DNA from: Cutibacterium modestum
GTDB lineage: Bacteria > Actinomycetota > Actinomycetes > Propionibacteriales > Propionibacteriaceae
Assembly (NCBI RefSeq): GCF_008326345.1
Contig: NZ_BJEN01000005.1
Location: forward strand, 1-62,417
Direction of reading: 5' to 3'
DNA length: 62,417 nt
A program made the position numbers and the translations under genes. The notes under the pieces are model-generated. The model was not told where the DNA came from. It searched no databases and saw nothing but the letters and a program-made list of their open reading frames with translations. This document shows positions 8,354 through 18,128 of this stretch, one piece after another (position 1 is the stretch's first letter; the number at the start of each line of letters is the position of its first letter).

Positions 8354-10089
8354 TGCTCACGCTCCTCAACAGGCATCAGCAAGCTGACCAAGCAGGAAAT
8401 CGTTGGATTGGAATAGAAGTTCCGCAAGGGGACACGAACACCAAACTGTTTACCGATGGCGGTCAAAAGCTGAACAGCGCGCAACGAATTTCCACCTGCG
8501 GAGAAAAAATCACGATCTTCACCGTGGATCTTCTTTCCAAGGACCATATCCCAGATATTTTGCACTTGATCGTGAACACTGTTACGCTGCATTTGTCCTT
8601 GGGATATTCTGTCGTGATCGTAGAGTTCGCTCTGTGCTACCAATTTCAGGCACTCGCACCGATCTATTTTTCCCGTTCTTGATCTAGGAACATTCTGCGT
8701 AGTTACGATCTTGAGAGGAATCATATAGGAAGGTAGAAATTCGGCAAGACGAGAAGTCGTGACCTGAGACTCCCATTCGCGTGGAATCACGAGCGCCAAA
8801 AATCCACCACTGCCTTGGTGATAAACTGCACCACATTGTTTCGTGGAGTTAGCAACTCGAGCTGCAGCTCTTTCAACCTCTTCCAAGTGGATCTTGTGTC
8901 CAGCGATATTTACCGCATTATCGAGCCTGCCAACCAGTGAAAGGACACCATCCTTGATGATTCCCAGATCACCAGTCCGTATTTCACGTTGTCCACTTCC
9001 AAGTGTAAAGAACGCATCGTCCCCTGGACTGAGTTGACCATTAACGATATATCCATCGGCCACTGGGGCACCCTGTACGCATATCTGTCCCTCTTCCCCA
9101 GATAACTTTTCGTTACCTTTCATGTCCCGAATTACAATTTTCGTAGCACAGATCGGCTCGCCAAGGGGGATAGGGTCCGGAATGCTACCTGACCGAGAAA
9201 CCTCGAAACTTGTTGTGTTAGCCGACGTCTCAGTAGCTCCGTAAAGATTCACTACTCGCGCACGGGGCGCGATCTCGAAGAATTGACGGACAACGCTTGC
9301 CATCAGCTGGTCTGCACTGCTGCACGCTAGACGGAGCTGAGGAAGAGTGCTCCCTTGCTCTGTGGCAATGTCACACAAGCTGGCTAGTGCTGGAGGTGTC
9401 GTAAAAAGGTGGGTAGCACCACTAGACGCAAGTCGATCGAACATCACGTCAGGTCTGCTACGCTCGATATTAGTAATCAAAACACCAGTAACACCTGCCA
9501 GCAGAGTCCCCAACACTTCCCAAAATGAAGCAACAAATGAGAGTGGCTTCTGGACGACCACAAGATCGCTTGACTCGTAAGGGTAGGCGTTCCACATCCA
9601 CGTGATACGGTTCCGCACCGCATCCATTCCTACTTGGACGGCTTTCGGAACTCCTTCTGATCCAGATGTGAAATATAAGAATTTTGATTTATCGCTCCAG
9701 GTCAAGGACCTGACATCACTTATCCAGTTCCCTGCAAAAATTGCTTCTTCCGCTGTTGAGTCGTCGATCAGAACCGTTTTAGACCCAAGATTAATAATCA
9801 TGTCCCGCTCTCGTGAAGCCGGAATATTCAACGGAATCCAAGCAATCTTGACAGGCAACGTCACAGCTGCTATTACAAGGGCAACAGATTTGGCGGATAA
9901 ATCGAGTCGAGCAGCAAAAGTAACGCCCTCACTTTGTTCTCGGTTGAACCACCTTCTCCACGCAAGGATATTTTTAACTAGCTGTTCCCATGAGCATTGC
10001 TCGCCGGCGGGACCGGTCAGACAGACATCACCTGGTTTCTGAATGACTATATTACGAAACCCCTCCAGCAAATCATGTGACGGTTGCAT
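8350..10089 (-). CDS. NRPS protein, adenylation and carrier domains (A-PCP)
   Basis: This 579-residue protein has an A domain with motif A3 LYFTSGSEGVPKAVQVG, A5-like LYGATETSANTT, A7 IRTGDLG, A8 GRLDNAVNIAGHKIHLEEVE and A10 RSRTGKIDR, then a carrier domain with DFFSAGGNSLRAVQLL (phosphopantetheine Ser). In motif A4 (PLSFVASFWEVL) the usual Asp that binds the alpha-amino group (position 235 in GrsA) is Val, which suggests a substrate without a normal alpha-amino group. It follows the A-PCP-C protein after 22 nt and overlaps the thioesterase gene. It is the terminal module of a two-module line. Confidence 0.9.
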   Translation of the reverse strand: MQPSHDLLEGFRNIVIQKPGDVCLTGPAGEQCSWEQLVKNILAWRRWFNREQSEGVTFAARLDLSAKSVALVIAAVTLPVKIAWIPLNIPASRERDMIINLGSKTVLIDDSTAEEAIFAGNWISDVRSLTWSDKSKFLYFTSGSEGVPKAVQVGMDAVRNRITWMWNAYPYESSDLVVVQKPLSFVASFWEVLGTLLAGVTGVLITNIERSRPDVMFDRLASSGATHLFTTPPALASLCDIATEQGSTLPQLRLACSSADQLMASVVRQFFEIAPRARVVNLYGATETSANTTSFEVSRSGSIPDPIPLGEPICATKIVIRDMKGNEKLSGEEGQICVQGAPVADGYIVNGQLSPGDDAFFTLGSGQREIRTGDLGIIKDGVLSLVGRLDNAVNIAGHKIHLEEVERAAARVANSTKQCGAVYHQGSGGFLALVIPREWESQVTTSRLAEFLPSYMIPLKIVTTQNVPRSRTGKIDRCECLKLVAQSELYDHDRISQGQMQRNSVHDQVQNIWDMVLGKKIHGEDRDFFSAGGNSLRAVQLLTAIGKQFGVRVPLRNFYSNPTISCLVSLLMPVEEREH

Positions 10090-10111
10090 CTTTATCTCCC
10101 TTCATACTACA

Positions 10112-13100
10112 TCAATAGCTTTTGAGCATTGTTATCTGAGATGTATCACAATCATTAAGGGCGGTTTTTATGGCATTAGCGACAGTCGTCTTCCCCGAGA
10201 GCCAATCAGAGGTAAGGAACCACGCTGTAAGAGCCAGTACTTTATTAGCGCGTTCTGGTGTCACATACGCCACTTTATAAGCAAGTTGCAAGGTATAATC
10301 TTCGCCGTGTCGCTGGATATAAAGAGACGCATCATATTTCGTAAACCCAGTATTCAATTCAGTTAAGTGAAGGCTTCGATCACCATCCCAAAACTCCAGA
10401 GACGGGTAAGTAAGCATATTCACCATCGTGCTAAACAATGGATCCTCGTTCGTGTGATCAGCGAACTCAGAAACAACCTTGCTAAATACGCTGTCACCGA
10501 ATGAGACAGCTTCAGTCACATTAGATATCATCGAACGTACTGTGTCACTAATTTTCTTTTCGACATCTATACGAGTTCGTATTGCAATCATGTTAAGCAT
10601 CAGAGTTGGGACGCCAATTTCATACTCATCGTTTCGCCCTGCTACTGGTGCACCGACAACAAAATCATGTTGGTCAGAGACCGCTGCCAACGCTAACGAA
10701 TAAGCAGCCACGAATACTGCAAATGGGCTTGTACTCAATGCATGCGCAGTGGAACGGATCTCAGCAGTCGCTTCGTCATCTAGAGAGACCTCTATAACAG
10801 AAGCAGCGTAGGGATCACACGAACTATTTAATGTATCGCGCAATGGGAAACATGATTTCACTCCATCGAGTGATTTTGACCAAAATTCTCGTGCTTCAGC
10901 GGATATCTCTTCAGGTTTCGACAGATGTTGGAAATATTCCAGAGCTGAAGTCATAGCTGTCTTGACTTCGATCTCCTGATCGTCCATGTTACGACACTCA
11001 AAAAGAGAAATTAACTGTTCCATGAACTTCATTGCTCCCCAGCCATCGATAAGGATCTCGTTCATGGTCAAAACGAACCAGGTAGAATATCCATTTATAC
11101 GGATCTCGTCCACGGCGATAGCGGGACCTTCCTCCAGGTTAAAAGGGACTGCTGCTTTCATCCAACAGATCTCACGAGCCTCTTGCGCAGAGGCCACTTC
11201 GTGTATTGAGATTTCATCCATATCGATAGCAGAGATAGGAAACGTCTGTGTAAATCTCCCAGTTGAATCCACTCCAAACTTCGCCATTAGCTGTGGATTC
11301 GCCCGTAATGCCTGGCCAAGAGCACGACGGATTCTATCGGTGTTCGACCCAGCGCATTCTAACAATATCTGATAATTATAGTAAGGGCTTTCAGGCTCCA
11401 GTAGCCATTGAAAATAAATTCCTTGCTGAGCCGGATTCATATCACAAGTCAAAGGAATTTTGACGTCATCAAAGCGGGAAGGAGATCTTTTTGCAGAGGT
11501 CGATTTCTTCGGAGATATCTGTTGTGCTTGATATTCTTTTGCTAGAGAGCCTAACGTATATGAAGAAAGCAAATCTCGTACTCTTACGTAAGATCCTCGT
11601 GAGCGGACAATATTGGCTAGCTGAATTGCTCGAAGAGAATCGCCTCCGGATTCGATGAATGTTAGTTCTGGATTCACAGGAGTGCCAAGCACGTCCTGAA
11701 CGAGAAGAATGAAAGAGTCCTGATTCTGTTCAACTCTACCGGGAATGGATCCCTCTCTTGACTCTTGAATTTCATTCAGTAACAGTTCCCCGGCACGGCG
11801 CTCTAATAACTTAATATCTACCTTGCCATTTGAAGTAGTGGGAATATCAGTAACCTCTATCCAACGGGATGGACACATCACTCTCGGGAGACTGCTTTTC
11901 GCGCGATTATTAAGCATTTTGGGAGTAACTAAACAATCGGCGCGAGGAAGATAGAATGCGGCCAAGCTAGCGTCTCCTTGGCGAAGAAACTGGTGCGTCG
12001 TTTCTCGGAGCACCATTGCGCGACGTTCACGGACACGAGGGTGGAATTTAACCACTACAACGTCTTCAAGCTCTGGGATTTCTCGAAGGATACGGTTCTC
12101 GATTTCACCGGGCTCAATCCGTACTCCACTAATTTTTATCTGTCGATCAGCGCGGCCATCGTAAACCAGCTGACCATCCGCTCGCTGGTGAACGAGATCT
12201 CCGGTGCGGTATATTCGGAATGGGTATCCATCAATCCTGGCAAATGCTTGAGCGGTTTTATCTGGGCTTCCGATATAACCTAAACCCACACAAAGACCAG
12301 CAACAAAAAGCTCGCCTTGCGCTCCAGGAGAAACTGGACGCCAAGTACCTTCTGCGTACTCTAGGACGTATAAAGACGTATTAGGTATTGGAATTCCGAT
12401 GGGAACTTCACCTGAGTTAAGCGATTCGCCATCCACGATCGCATGCGTTACATCATCAGAACATTCCGTAGGACCATACGCATTAATCAACGGGACAAAC
12501 GGAAATTTGTCTGCCCAGTCTCTAGCCAACCGAAGGGGTAATTCTTCACCAGTCACCAGAACATACTCAAGCCCAGAGAAAGACACGCTTGACCCAATTT
12601 CGTGAATAAGTTCACGAAATACTGTCGGAACTAGTTCAATGTGTGTTATATGTTTCTCTTCCAGTAAAGAAAAAAGCTCATGTGGATCCTGTGAAATACC
12701 GTTGGGGACGATACGTACTGCACCGCCTACCAGTAAAGCTGAACAAAATTGCCAAATGGATACATCAAAGGTGGTAGGTGCCGTCTGGGCCACAACTGAG
12801 TCAACACCAAGATGAAGGAGATGGGCTTTGCTATGCAAGTGATTCATCATGCCCATATGCGCGATTAGCGCACCTTTCGGTTCACCTGTGCTACCCGAGG
12901 TGAAAAAGCAGTAGCTTGGAGCGTTGAAAGGATCATCCACACGCTCCAGAAATGTGACTCCTAATGGTGCCTTTGCTTCCGTTACGTGCGAGGTATTTTC
13001 AGTGAAAATGGCGACCGCGTTCGTGATTGTCTTAATATGTTTACGACGAGCCTCTGGCCACTGAGGATCAATGGGTGTATAGATGGCACCTACGGCACTA

Positions 13101-13408
13101 CAAGCTAGGATATCGACAAGACATTCGATACCGCGCGAGTGCTCTGAAATGACTACTCTTCCAAAGGCATGTTTCTTTTCCAAGAGATAGGCTCGATTGT
13201 TAACTCGATTCAATAACATTTCGTAGGTGATTTCTTCATCATGAATATCTATTACGGCAACGTGATGTGAAGTGATCTGGGCCCATTCAACTAAATACGA
13301 GTAGAGTGTGCGTTCTAAAGGCCAGTCGACGTTTTCCCCGACCAGTGCACTCCGGGTAGCGAGCAAGCTCAACCCATTTTTTTCCAAACTTTTGGTAAGG
13401 TTTATCAC
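10112..13408 (-). CDS. NRPS protein, A-PCP-C
   Basis: This 1098-residue protein has an A domain (A3 CFFTSGSTGEPKGALIAH, A4 FDVSIWQF, A5 NAYGPTECSDDVTH, A7 YRTGDLV, A8 GRADRQIKISGVRIEPGEIE), a carrier domain (FIESGGDSLRAIQLAN near residue 590) and a C domain from about residue 665. With no upstream C domain it is the loading module. Hand alignment with GrsA gives a pocket D-V-W-E-L-T-A-D-D, whose acidic residues would suit an amino-bearing side chain such as diaminopropionate (inference). The C-domain motif HHxxxDG reads NEILIDG: both histidines, including the catalytic one, are replaced. Confidence 0.9.
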   Translation of the reverse strand: MINLTKSLEKNGLSLLATRSALVGENVDWPLERTLYSYLVEWAQITSHHVAVIDIHDEEITYEMLLNRVNNRAYLLEKKHAFGRVVISEHSRGIECLVDILACSAVGAIYTPIDPQWPEARRKHIKTITNAVAIFTENTSHVTEAKAPLGVTFLERVDDPFNAPSYCFFTSGSTGEPKGALIAHMGMMNHLHSKAHLLHLGVDSVVAQTAPTTFDVSIWQFCSALLVGGAVRIVPNGISQDPHELFSLLEEKHITHIELVPTVFRELIHEIGSSVSFSGLEYVLVTGEELPLRLARDWADKFPFVPLINAYGPTECSDDVTHAIVDGESLNSGEVPIGIPIPNTSLYVLEYAEGTWRPVSPGAQGELFVAGLCVGLGYIGSPDKTAQAFARIDGYPFRIYRTGDLVHQRADGQLVYDGRADRQIKISGVRIEPGEIENRILREIPELEDVVVVKFHPRVRERRAMVLRETTHQFLRQGDASLAAFYLPRADCLVTPKMLNNRAKSSLPRVMCPSRWIEVTDIPTTSNGKVDIKLLERRAGELLLNEIQESREGSIPGRVEQNQDSFILLVQDVLGTPVNPELTFIESGGDSLRAIQLANIVRSRGSYVRVRDLLSSYTLGSLAKEYQAQQISPKKSTSAKRSPSRFDDVKIPLTCDMNPAQQGIYFQWLLEPESPYYNYQILLECAGSNTDRIRRALGQALRANPQLMAKFGVDSTGRFTQTFPISAIDMDEISIHEVASAQEAREICWMKAAVPFNLEEGPAIAVDEIRINGYSTWFVLTMNEILIDGWGAMKFMEQLISLFECRNMDDQEIEVKTAMTSALEYFQHLSKPEEISAEAREFWSKSLDGVKSCFPLRDTLNSSCDPYAASVIEVSLDDEATAEIRSTAHALSTSPFAVFVAAYSLALAAVSDQHDFVVGAPVAGRNDEYEIGVPTLMLNMIAIRTRIDVEKKISDTVRSMISNVTEAVSFGDSVFSKVVSEFADHTNEDPLFSTMVNMLTYPSLEFWDGDRSLHLTELNTGFTKYDASLYIQRHGEDYTLQLAYKVAYVTPERANKVLALTAWFLTSDWLSGKTTVANAIKTALNDCDTSQITMLKSY

Positions 13409-13415
13409 TCTATAT

Positions 13416-14405
13416 TCACCGTTTCATGTCTCCGTGAAAGTCTGGAACACGTAATCCATCGCCGGATATTTGAACGTGCTCGTACAAGCTTTGAGCAACA
13501 GCAAGGTCCAAAATTCCTAAACCAAAAGGAGAGAATACGGTTGGATGATCAGGGTCAAGCTGCTTCTCAGAGCATATGAATTCCGCCAGTGTGCCTGTGA
13601 TGAAATTTCGATTTCCGTTCAATTGTTCGAGGAGGTGGGGTGTAGTGTTTGCCTTCAGGCAATGTTCAACATCATCAAACACGTTATTAGCCGTTCGAAT
13701 GGTCTCAGGGTGTAAATCACGAAGCGAGATATTGAGAACGAGCTGGTTCGGTTGGAAACGTACACTCATCGGCACATAAGGAGTTCCGGCGCTGGTGGCT
13801 AATAGCACGAGATCACAGCCAAGAGCTTCTTCTAAACTGACTACCGAACACTCGGGGCCGTGGCGAGTGACTATACGTGCGACTAATTCACTATTTAAAT
13901 CGTGAATTTTCACTGGAACCGCTGTCGTGTATAGCGACTTAATAAAATGTAAAGTTGTCTGTGCGATAGGGCCACTGCCTACTACACCGATACTCGTAGG
14001 AGCACCGTGAAGAACTCGAACTGCAAGCGCAGCCGAGGCAGCTGTACGAGCCGCACTAATGCGGCTGGCCTCGATGAACGCATAAGCATAGCCGTTATCT
14101 GTGTTATTTAGCACGATGACTGCTGAAGCTCTTTGTAGCCCATGATCAACATTCTCAGGAAAGCTAGAAATCCATTTAATTCCCGACACACAGGTTTGAT
14201 CATTGATATAAGATGGCAACGCTATGATACGATCTCGTGGAGCATCTGGAAACCGAAGAAAATAACTATCGGGACATACTGTATTTCCAGCGTGATGTGC
14301 TCGATAAACACGTTCAACAAGATCGATGAGAAACGACTCTCTGCCTTTTAAAAATGTTTCGACAAGCTTGGCGTCTATAATTAGCATTTCACCATATTTC
14401 GTCAT
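13416..14405 (-). CDS. sbnB: SbnB-like 2,3-diaminopropionate synthase (dehydrogenase)
   Basis: This 329-residue protein is of the ornithine cyclodeaminase/mu-crystallin family, the family of SbnB. Visible are IDAKLVETFLKGRESFLIDL at the N-terminus, GIKWISSFPENVDHGLQRAS and RTAASAALAVRVL, then a Rossmann motif GVVGSGPIAQTTLHFI. SbnB oxidises N-(1-amino-1-carboxyethyl)-glutamate with NAD+ and releases L-2,3-diaminopropionate and 2-oxoglutarate. The start ATG follows the stop of the SbnA homologue without a gap, so the two are co-translated. Confidence 0.88.
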   Translation of the reverse strand: MTKYGEMLIIDAKLVETFLKGRESFLIDLVERVYRAHHAGNTVCPDSYFLRFPDAPRDRIIALPSYINDQTCVSGIKWISSFPENVDHGLQRASAVIVLNNTDNGYAYAFIEASRISAARTAASAALAVRVLHGAPTSIGVVGSGPIAQTTLHFIKSLYTTAVPVKIHDLNSELVARIVTRHGPECSVVSLEEALGCDLVLLATSAGTPYVPMSVRFQPNQLVLNISLRDLHPETIRTANNVFDDVEHCLKANTTPHLLEQLNGNRNFITGTLAEFICSEKQLDPDHPTVFSPFGLGILDLAVAQSLYEHVQISGDGLRVPDFHGDMKR

Positions 14406-15407
14406 TTAAATACCTTCCGTTTCTTTCACTTCGTGCGCAACAGGACGAATGGCATAATTAAATGCTGATTCCCCAAAGTTTTCCATAACCCAATCGTCGT
14501 TATATACTCCATCCAGATACCTTTCACCAAGATCCGGCGCAATAATGACAACGCGGCTTCCCTCGGGAATTTTATCTCGAAGAGCATCAAAAGCTGCTAG
14601 CACAGTGCCAGTCGATCCACCCGGTAAAAATCCTTCTACCTGCGCAATGCGTCGGCACTGTCTCACGGTATCGATTTCATCAATATAATACCGTTTTAGA
14701 GGAAATTTTTCGTCAAAGATTGGTGGCTTTACACTAGCGCCTAGACCAGGGATATATCGCCGCGAAGGAGCTCCTCCGAAAGTCACTGAACCAGTGCTAT
14801 CAATAGCATAAACTTTGGTGCATGAACCACGCTTCATGACAGCCCTAGATACACCCATAAGCGTGCCAGTGGTACCAGCACCTACAAATAGGTAATCAGG
14901 ATCTCCTAACTCTTCGACGATCGCTCTATATGTCTTTTTGGAATGAACCTCAGGATTGGCTACATTTTCGTACTGGTTTGTCCATAAAGGCCCTCCTGGC
15001 ATCTCTACTAATTCGCGAACTCTAGCAAGTCGCGTCCCAAGAAATCCGCCCGCTGCATCCAATGATTGAACAACTTCCACTTCCGCGCCCAGTGCACGCA
15101 TATGCGAAATCGACCTTGAATTTGCATTCAGATCTGTAACAATTGTTAATTTGTATCCTCGGCGCGCACATACACCGGAAAGTGCTATGCCTAAACTCCC
15201 AGAAGAAGACTCTACGACCCAACCTCCTGGCTGAAGACCATGAAGCTTTTCTAAGCTATCGACGAGTGCAATAGCCGTCTTGAGTTTTACGGAACCAGCA
15301 GTGTTTAAACCTTCTAATTTTGCGTAAACATCATGTTTAGGAAATGAATTTTTCAAGCGGACAAATTGAGAGTTTTCATCTAGTTCTTCAATAGATCCTG
15401 CAATCAT
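14406..15407 (-). CDS. sbnA: SbnA-like PLP enzyme (ACEGA synthase)
   Basis: This 333-residue protein is of the cysteine synthase fold-type II PLP family. The PLP lysine is in NTAGSVKLKTAIALVD and the substrate loop in VESSSGSLGIALSG; the phosphate cup is FVGAGTTGTLMGVSRA. SbnA condenses O-phospho-L-serine with L-glutamate to N-(1-amino-2-carboxyethyl)-glutamate, the substrate of SbnB. It is the first gene of the minus-strand operon, with AGGAG before its start, and is divergent from the phosphopantetheinyl transferase. Confidence 0.88.
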   Translation of the reverse strand: MIAGSIEELDENSQFVRLKNSFPKHDVYAKLEGLNTAGSVKLKTAIALVDSLEKLHGLQPGGWVVESSSGSLGIALSGVCARRGYKLTIVTDLNANSRSISHMRALGAEVEVVQSLDAAGGFLGTRLARVRELVEMPGGPLWTNQYENVANPEVHSKKTYRAIVEELGDPDYLFVGAGTTGTLMGVSRAVMKRGSCTKVYAIDSTGSVTFGGAPSRRYIPGLGASVKPPIFDEKFPLKRYYIDEIDTVRQCRRIAQVEGFLPGGSTGTVLAAFDALRDKIPEGSRVVIIAPDLGERYLDGVYNDDWVMENFGESAFNYAIRPVAHEVKETEGI

Positions 15408-15693
15408 TTATTTGCTCCTACTGCGCATGACATGACATCGGAAGTTTTCATAACATACAAGCAAATTATAATGAGGAGTCTTGTACAGGCTATGGGCGTT
15501 ATTAGAAGAGGTTTAGGCAAGAAGTTAAGGATCTTGATCATGTTGATCCTGCCTACGAATGGCGTTGATAGAATGACAGAGACAACAACACATATGCGTG
15601 ACCTCCCTAGTGATACACGCTGAAGTAACTTGTCACCTACTTCATGAGCTAGTCTATCTCCTTATAGGACCACATAAAAGAGAGGACCAAAAA
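15408..15693. promoter_or_regulatory. Divergent promoter region of the NRPS operon and PPTase
   Basis: These 286 bp lie between two divergent genes and should hold both promoters. An imperfect palindrome centred on TGATCA with GGATC and GATCC at its ends lies at 15529-15549 and could be an operator. No clear DtxR-type iron box was found, although a siderophore-like pathway would predict one. Confidence 0.5.
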
Positions 15694-16422
15694 TTGATCT
15701 ACATTTCTCGTGTGTCACTCGATACATTCCCCAAGAGTGCCTTGCCACAGCTGATGGAAAGAGCTAGTCCTGAACGACGAGATAGAGCACGAAGATACGT
15801 GCGAATCGATGACTGCTTGCGCTGCCTCATAGCTGACGAACTCCGGGCCTATTCATTGAAGCTTGATTACAAGGTGCCAGTACAGTCAGAGGTATCGAAG
15901 AACGCTTTCGGGAAGCCGCTACTAGCAAACCGCGATGGTCCTAAGTTCAACTTGTCGCACGATGGGAAGTGGATTGTCTGTGCCACAAGCCCACATCCTG
16001 TAGGCGTAGACGTCGAGGCAGTCGCTGAGCCAGGTTTAGCGGTGGTCTCGAACGATTTTTCAGTGGAAGAAGTGGAGGCCTTGCGGACGACCGCTACGGC
16101 TCCCCTCTCCATCGCTCGAGCGATGATCTGGACACGGAAGGAGGCATACCTCAAATATCTGGGGTTGGGTCTCACTGTTCAGTTAGATTCTTTTTCAGTA
16201 ATAGATCAAACCTTGCTGTCGCCAGCTGAAGGGATGACAGACGGTATTCAGTTTTATAGTTGGTGCGATGCCGATAACTCGCATGTGATCTCTGTCTGTG
16301 GCCACGGCGAGGAAGTCGTCATCTCTTGCGTCAGCGGGCAAGAATTACTAGATGGACTGCCACCATCTCACTGTTCAGAAGAACCTCAAGAGCAACTTCG
16401 TTGGTTGCCCAATCTTAGTTAA
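15694..16422 (+). CDS. Sfp-type 4'-phosphopantetheinyl transferase
   Basis: This 242-residue protein has the PPTase signature: FNLSHDGKWIVCATS, PVGVDVEAV and WTRKEAYLKYLGLGL (WxxKEA motif). It converts the two apo carrier domains of the NRPS to holo form using coenzyme A. The TTG start at 15694 is chosen because AGAGGA lies 8 nt upstream and the conserved region begins after it; an ATG at 15598 would add 32 unlike residues. It is divergent from the operon it serves. Confidence 0.88.
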   Translation: MIYISRVSLDTFPKSALPQLMERASPERRDRARRYVRIDDCLRCLIADELRAYSLKLDYKVPVQSEVSKNAFGKPLLANRDGPKFNLSHDGKWIVCATSPHPVGVDVEAVAEPGLAVVSNDFSVEEVEALRTTATAPLSIARAMIWTRKEAYLKYLGLGLTVQLDSFSVIDQTLLSPAEGMTDGIQFYSWCDADNSHVISVCGHGEEVVISCVSGQELLDGLPPSHCSEEPQEQLRWLPNLS

Positions 16423-16521
16423 GATCATTTTGTAATTATCAAAATTCCAAGTCGCCTCGAGAAAAGCATTAACAGAGATCATATCTCACCAGGAGAGATG
16501 CGGCTTAAATAACCTTCTCTT

Positions 16522-17226
16522 TCAATCCTTCATGACAGCTAGGCTCTTCACCTCGTCACGATCAAGTACTGGATCACTCATGATAGATTTTTCGTGCTCA
16601 GCAATGCATCGTGGGCACTTTTTGAAAAAAACTGATCCGAAACGAGTTATACCTGCTGGTAGTGGCCCGTAATTAGTAGCTATCTTGGCTATAGCTCCCC
16701 ATGAAGGAAGAACCCATTCCACAGACTGTCCTTGAGCAGGTACATCCGCTGAACGTCGATAATCAAATCCACCCAAGAGCTCCGCAAGATCCCAATAAGC
16801 ATAAAATAGATCCGAGGCCAAATCGCTCTTCGAATGGACTTCTTGTCGCAAGTCACCATCGTGTAAAATAGCGATAGTGGATCCCCGATCCTCCCCATGC
16901 ACCAATGGTGGCATGGAAGAAAATTTCCGAGTATTATAGACATGTACCCAACCAGATACGGATTGCTCTGGAGCCATCGGGACAACATGTGCTGGTATGG
17001 AATCGAATCCTAAATAAAAAGCTGCTCGACACCTGTGGGCTCCATCAAGGATGATGTAAGGTGCCCCTTGGGCTACGTGGATGCTTTCTCGTAATGCTTC
17101 ATGTTCTAGCAATTTTGTAAGACGCTTGAGACGCAAAGTCTCACATTCCTCATGCCATACGAGTTGGTTTAGCGGAAGATACGATGATAACTCACAGCTA
17201 CTACTAATTTTCATCAATTTCATCAA
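16522..17226 (-). CDS. sbnI: SbnI-like free serine kinase (ParB/Srx fold)
   Basis: This 234-residue protein has a ParB-like N-terminal domain (CETLRLKRLTKLLEHEALRE, then YIILDGAHRCRAAFYLGFDS and IPAHVV) and a C-terminal part with LPAGITRF, both matching the layout of SbnI of the staphyloferrin B locus. SbnI uses ATP to phosphorylate free L-serine to O-phospho-L-serine, the substrate of SbnA. With SbnA and SbnB it would make 2,3-diaminopropionate synthesis self-sufficient. It converges with the PPTase gene. SbnI is also a heme-responsive regulator in Staphylococcus; whether this one regulates is unknown. Confidence 0.75.
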   Translation of the reverse strand: MMKLMKISSSCELSSYLPLNQLVWHEECETLRLKRLTKLLEHEALRESIHVAQGAPYIILDGAHRCRAAFYLGFDSIPAHVVPMAPEQSVSGWVHVYNTRKFSSMPPLVHGEDRGSTIAILHDGDLRQEVHSKSDLASDLFYAYWDLAELLGGFDYRRSADVPAQGQSVEWVLPSWGAIAKIATNYGPLPAGITRFGSVFFKKCPRCIAEHEKSIMSDPVLDRDEVKSLAVMKD

Positions 17227-18128
17227 CTCTCAATGCACTATTAATGGCAACCTGGTCTTGAGATATCCGATCTATGACTCGGACCACTTTTTCATTGAGT
17301 AAGACAGTTTCTAGTATGTTTACTACGAATAAGGGAAAACTTTCTTCAATTTTACCTTAGGGAAAGATATCTCATAGTTCCGCATCACGACTATTGAAAT
17401 TTGTAGATCGACCGACTTCTATAACCGATAAATTATGGGCGACTACAGCGATGTCTGTCGAGGCACCAACGATGATTCTCGACAGCCCTGGACCCGCACT
17501 ATCTCTTTTTGGGATGGAACGCATCGCATTGGCAATGCCTGACAGATCATGCTCTTCCGATCCTTGTCCATACTTAACTGATGACCGCAGAAGCACAGAT
17601 GCGGTAGGCATGGGCGGTGTCCGGATCATCCCCCCTTGGGAGCTAAGAGACCGTCGTTGATCACTACATCGAACAAGGCCTGCAGGATAGGTTTACAAAA
17701 CCGATCCGCCGCTACCACCAGTTCTGACACAAGCTTACGTACCATTGTTGATGCCATATCGCTCCTTCGCAGAAGCGTTCCGGGGGCTCGCAGACGGCAT
17801 TGGCACCTTGGCACCGATGTCCGTGAATCCACAACGGAACCTGAAACTGCCCCACACGGTCTGATGCTCCGACTTTCGTCAGCTTCCCCAGATCATCCGG
17901 GGCATCAATCCATTACCAGATTGACACTTAGCACTGTACCCTCACCAAGACCACACCAGCATCGAGGACGGTGGGAGAGAGGCGAACCCGCCACCACACG
18001 ATGCACAAATACAAAAATACATAGGCATCATGATGCTCTTGGGCATCTCGCATACCCCCGTACGGTGCCCAAACTCAATCCCTACGCAAAGCTCGCAGGC
18101 CTAAGTCTGCCCATCAAAATCATGGCTT
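17227..18128. other. Long intergenic region, right edge of the NRPS island
   Basis: No gene can be supported. The first 400 bases are AT-rich and belong to the island; from about 17640 the sequence is GC-rich with open frames on both strands but no start signals or known motifs, probably decayed mobile-element DNA. Near 18005-18055 there is a short AT-rich block with repeated ATACA and GGCATC units, similar in texture to the repeats upstream of parA. Confidence 0.45.

Noticed and set aside
15500-15560. Possible DtxR/iron box between sbnA and the PPTase gene
   Set aside because: Fragments such as GGTTTAGGCAAG resemble part of the consensus, but no 19-bp palindrome fits, so iron control is not supported.
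17372-17900. Open frames on both strands after the SbnI-like gene
   Set aside because: No start signals or known motifs; mutual antisense openness is expected from base composition.
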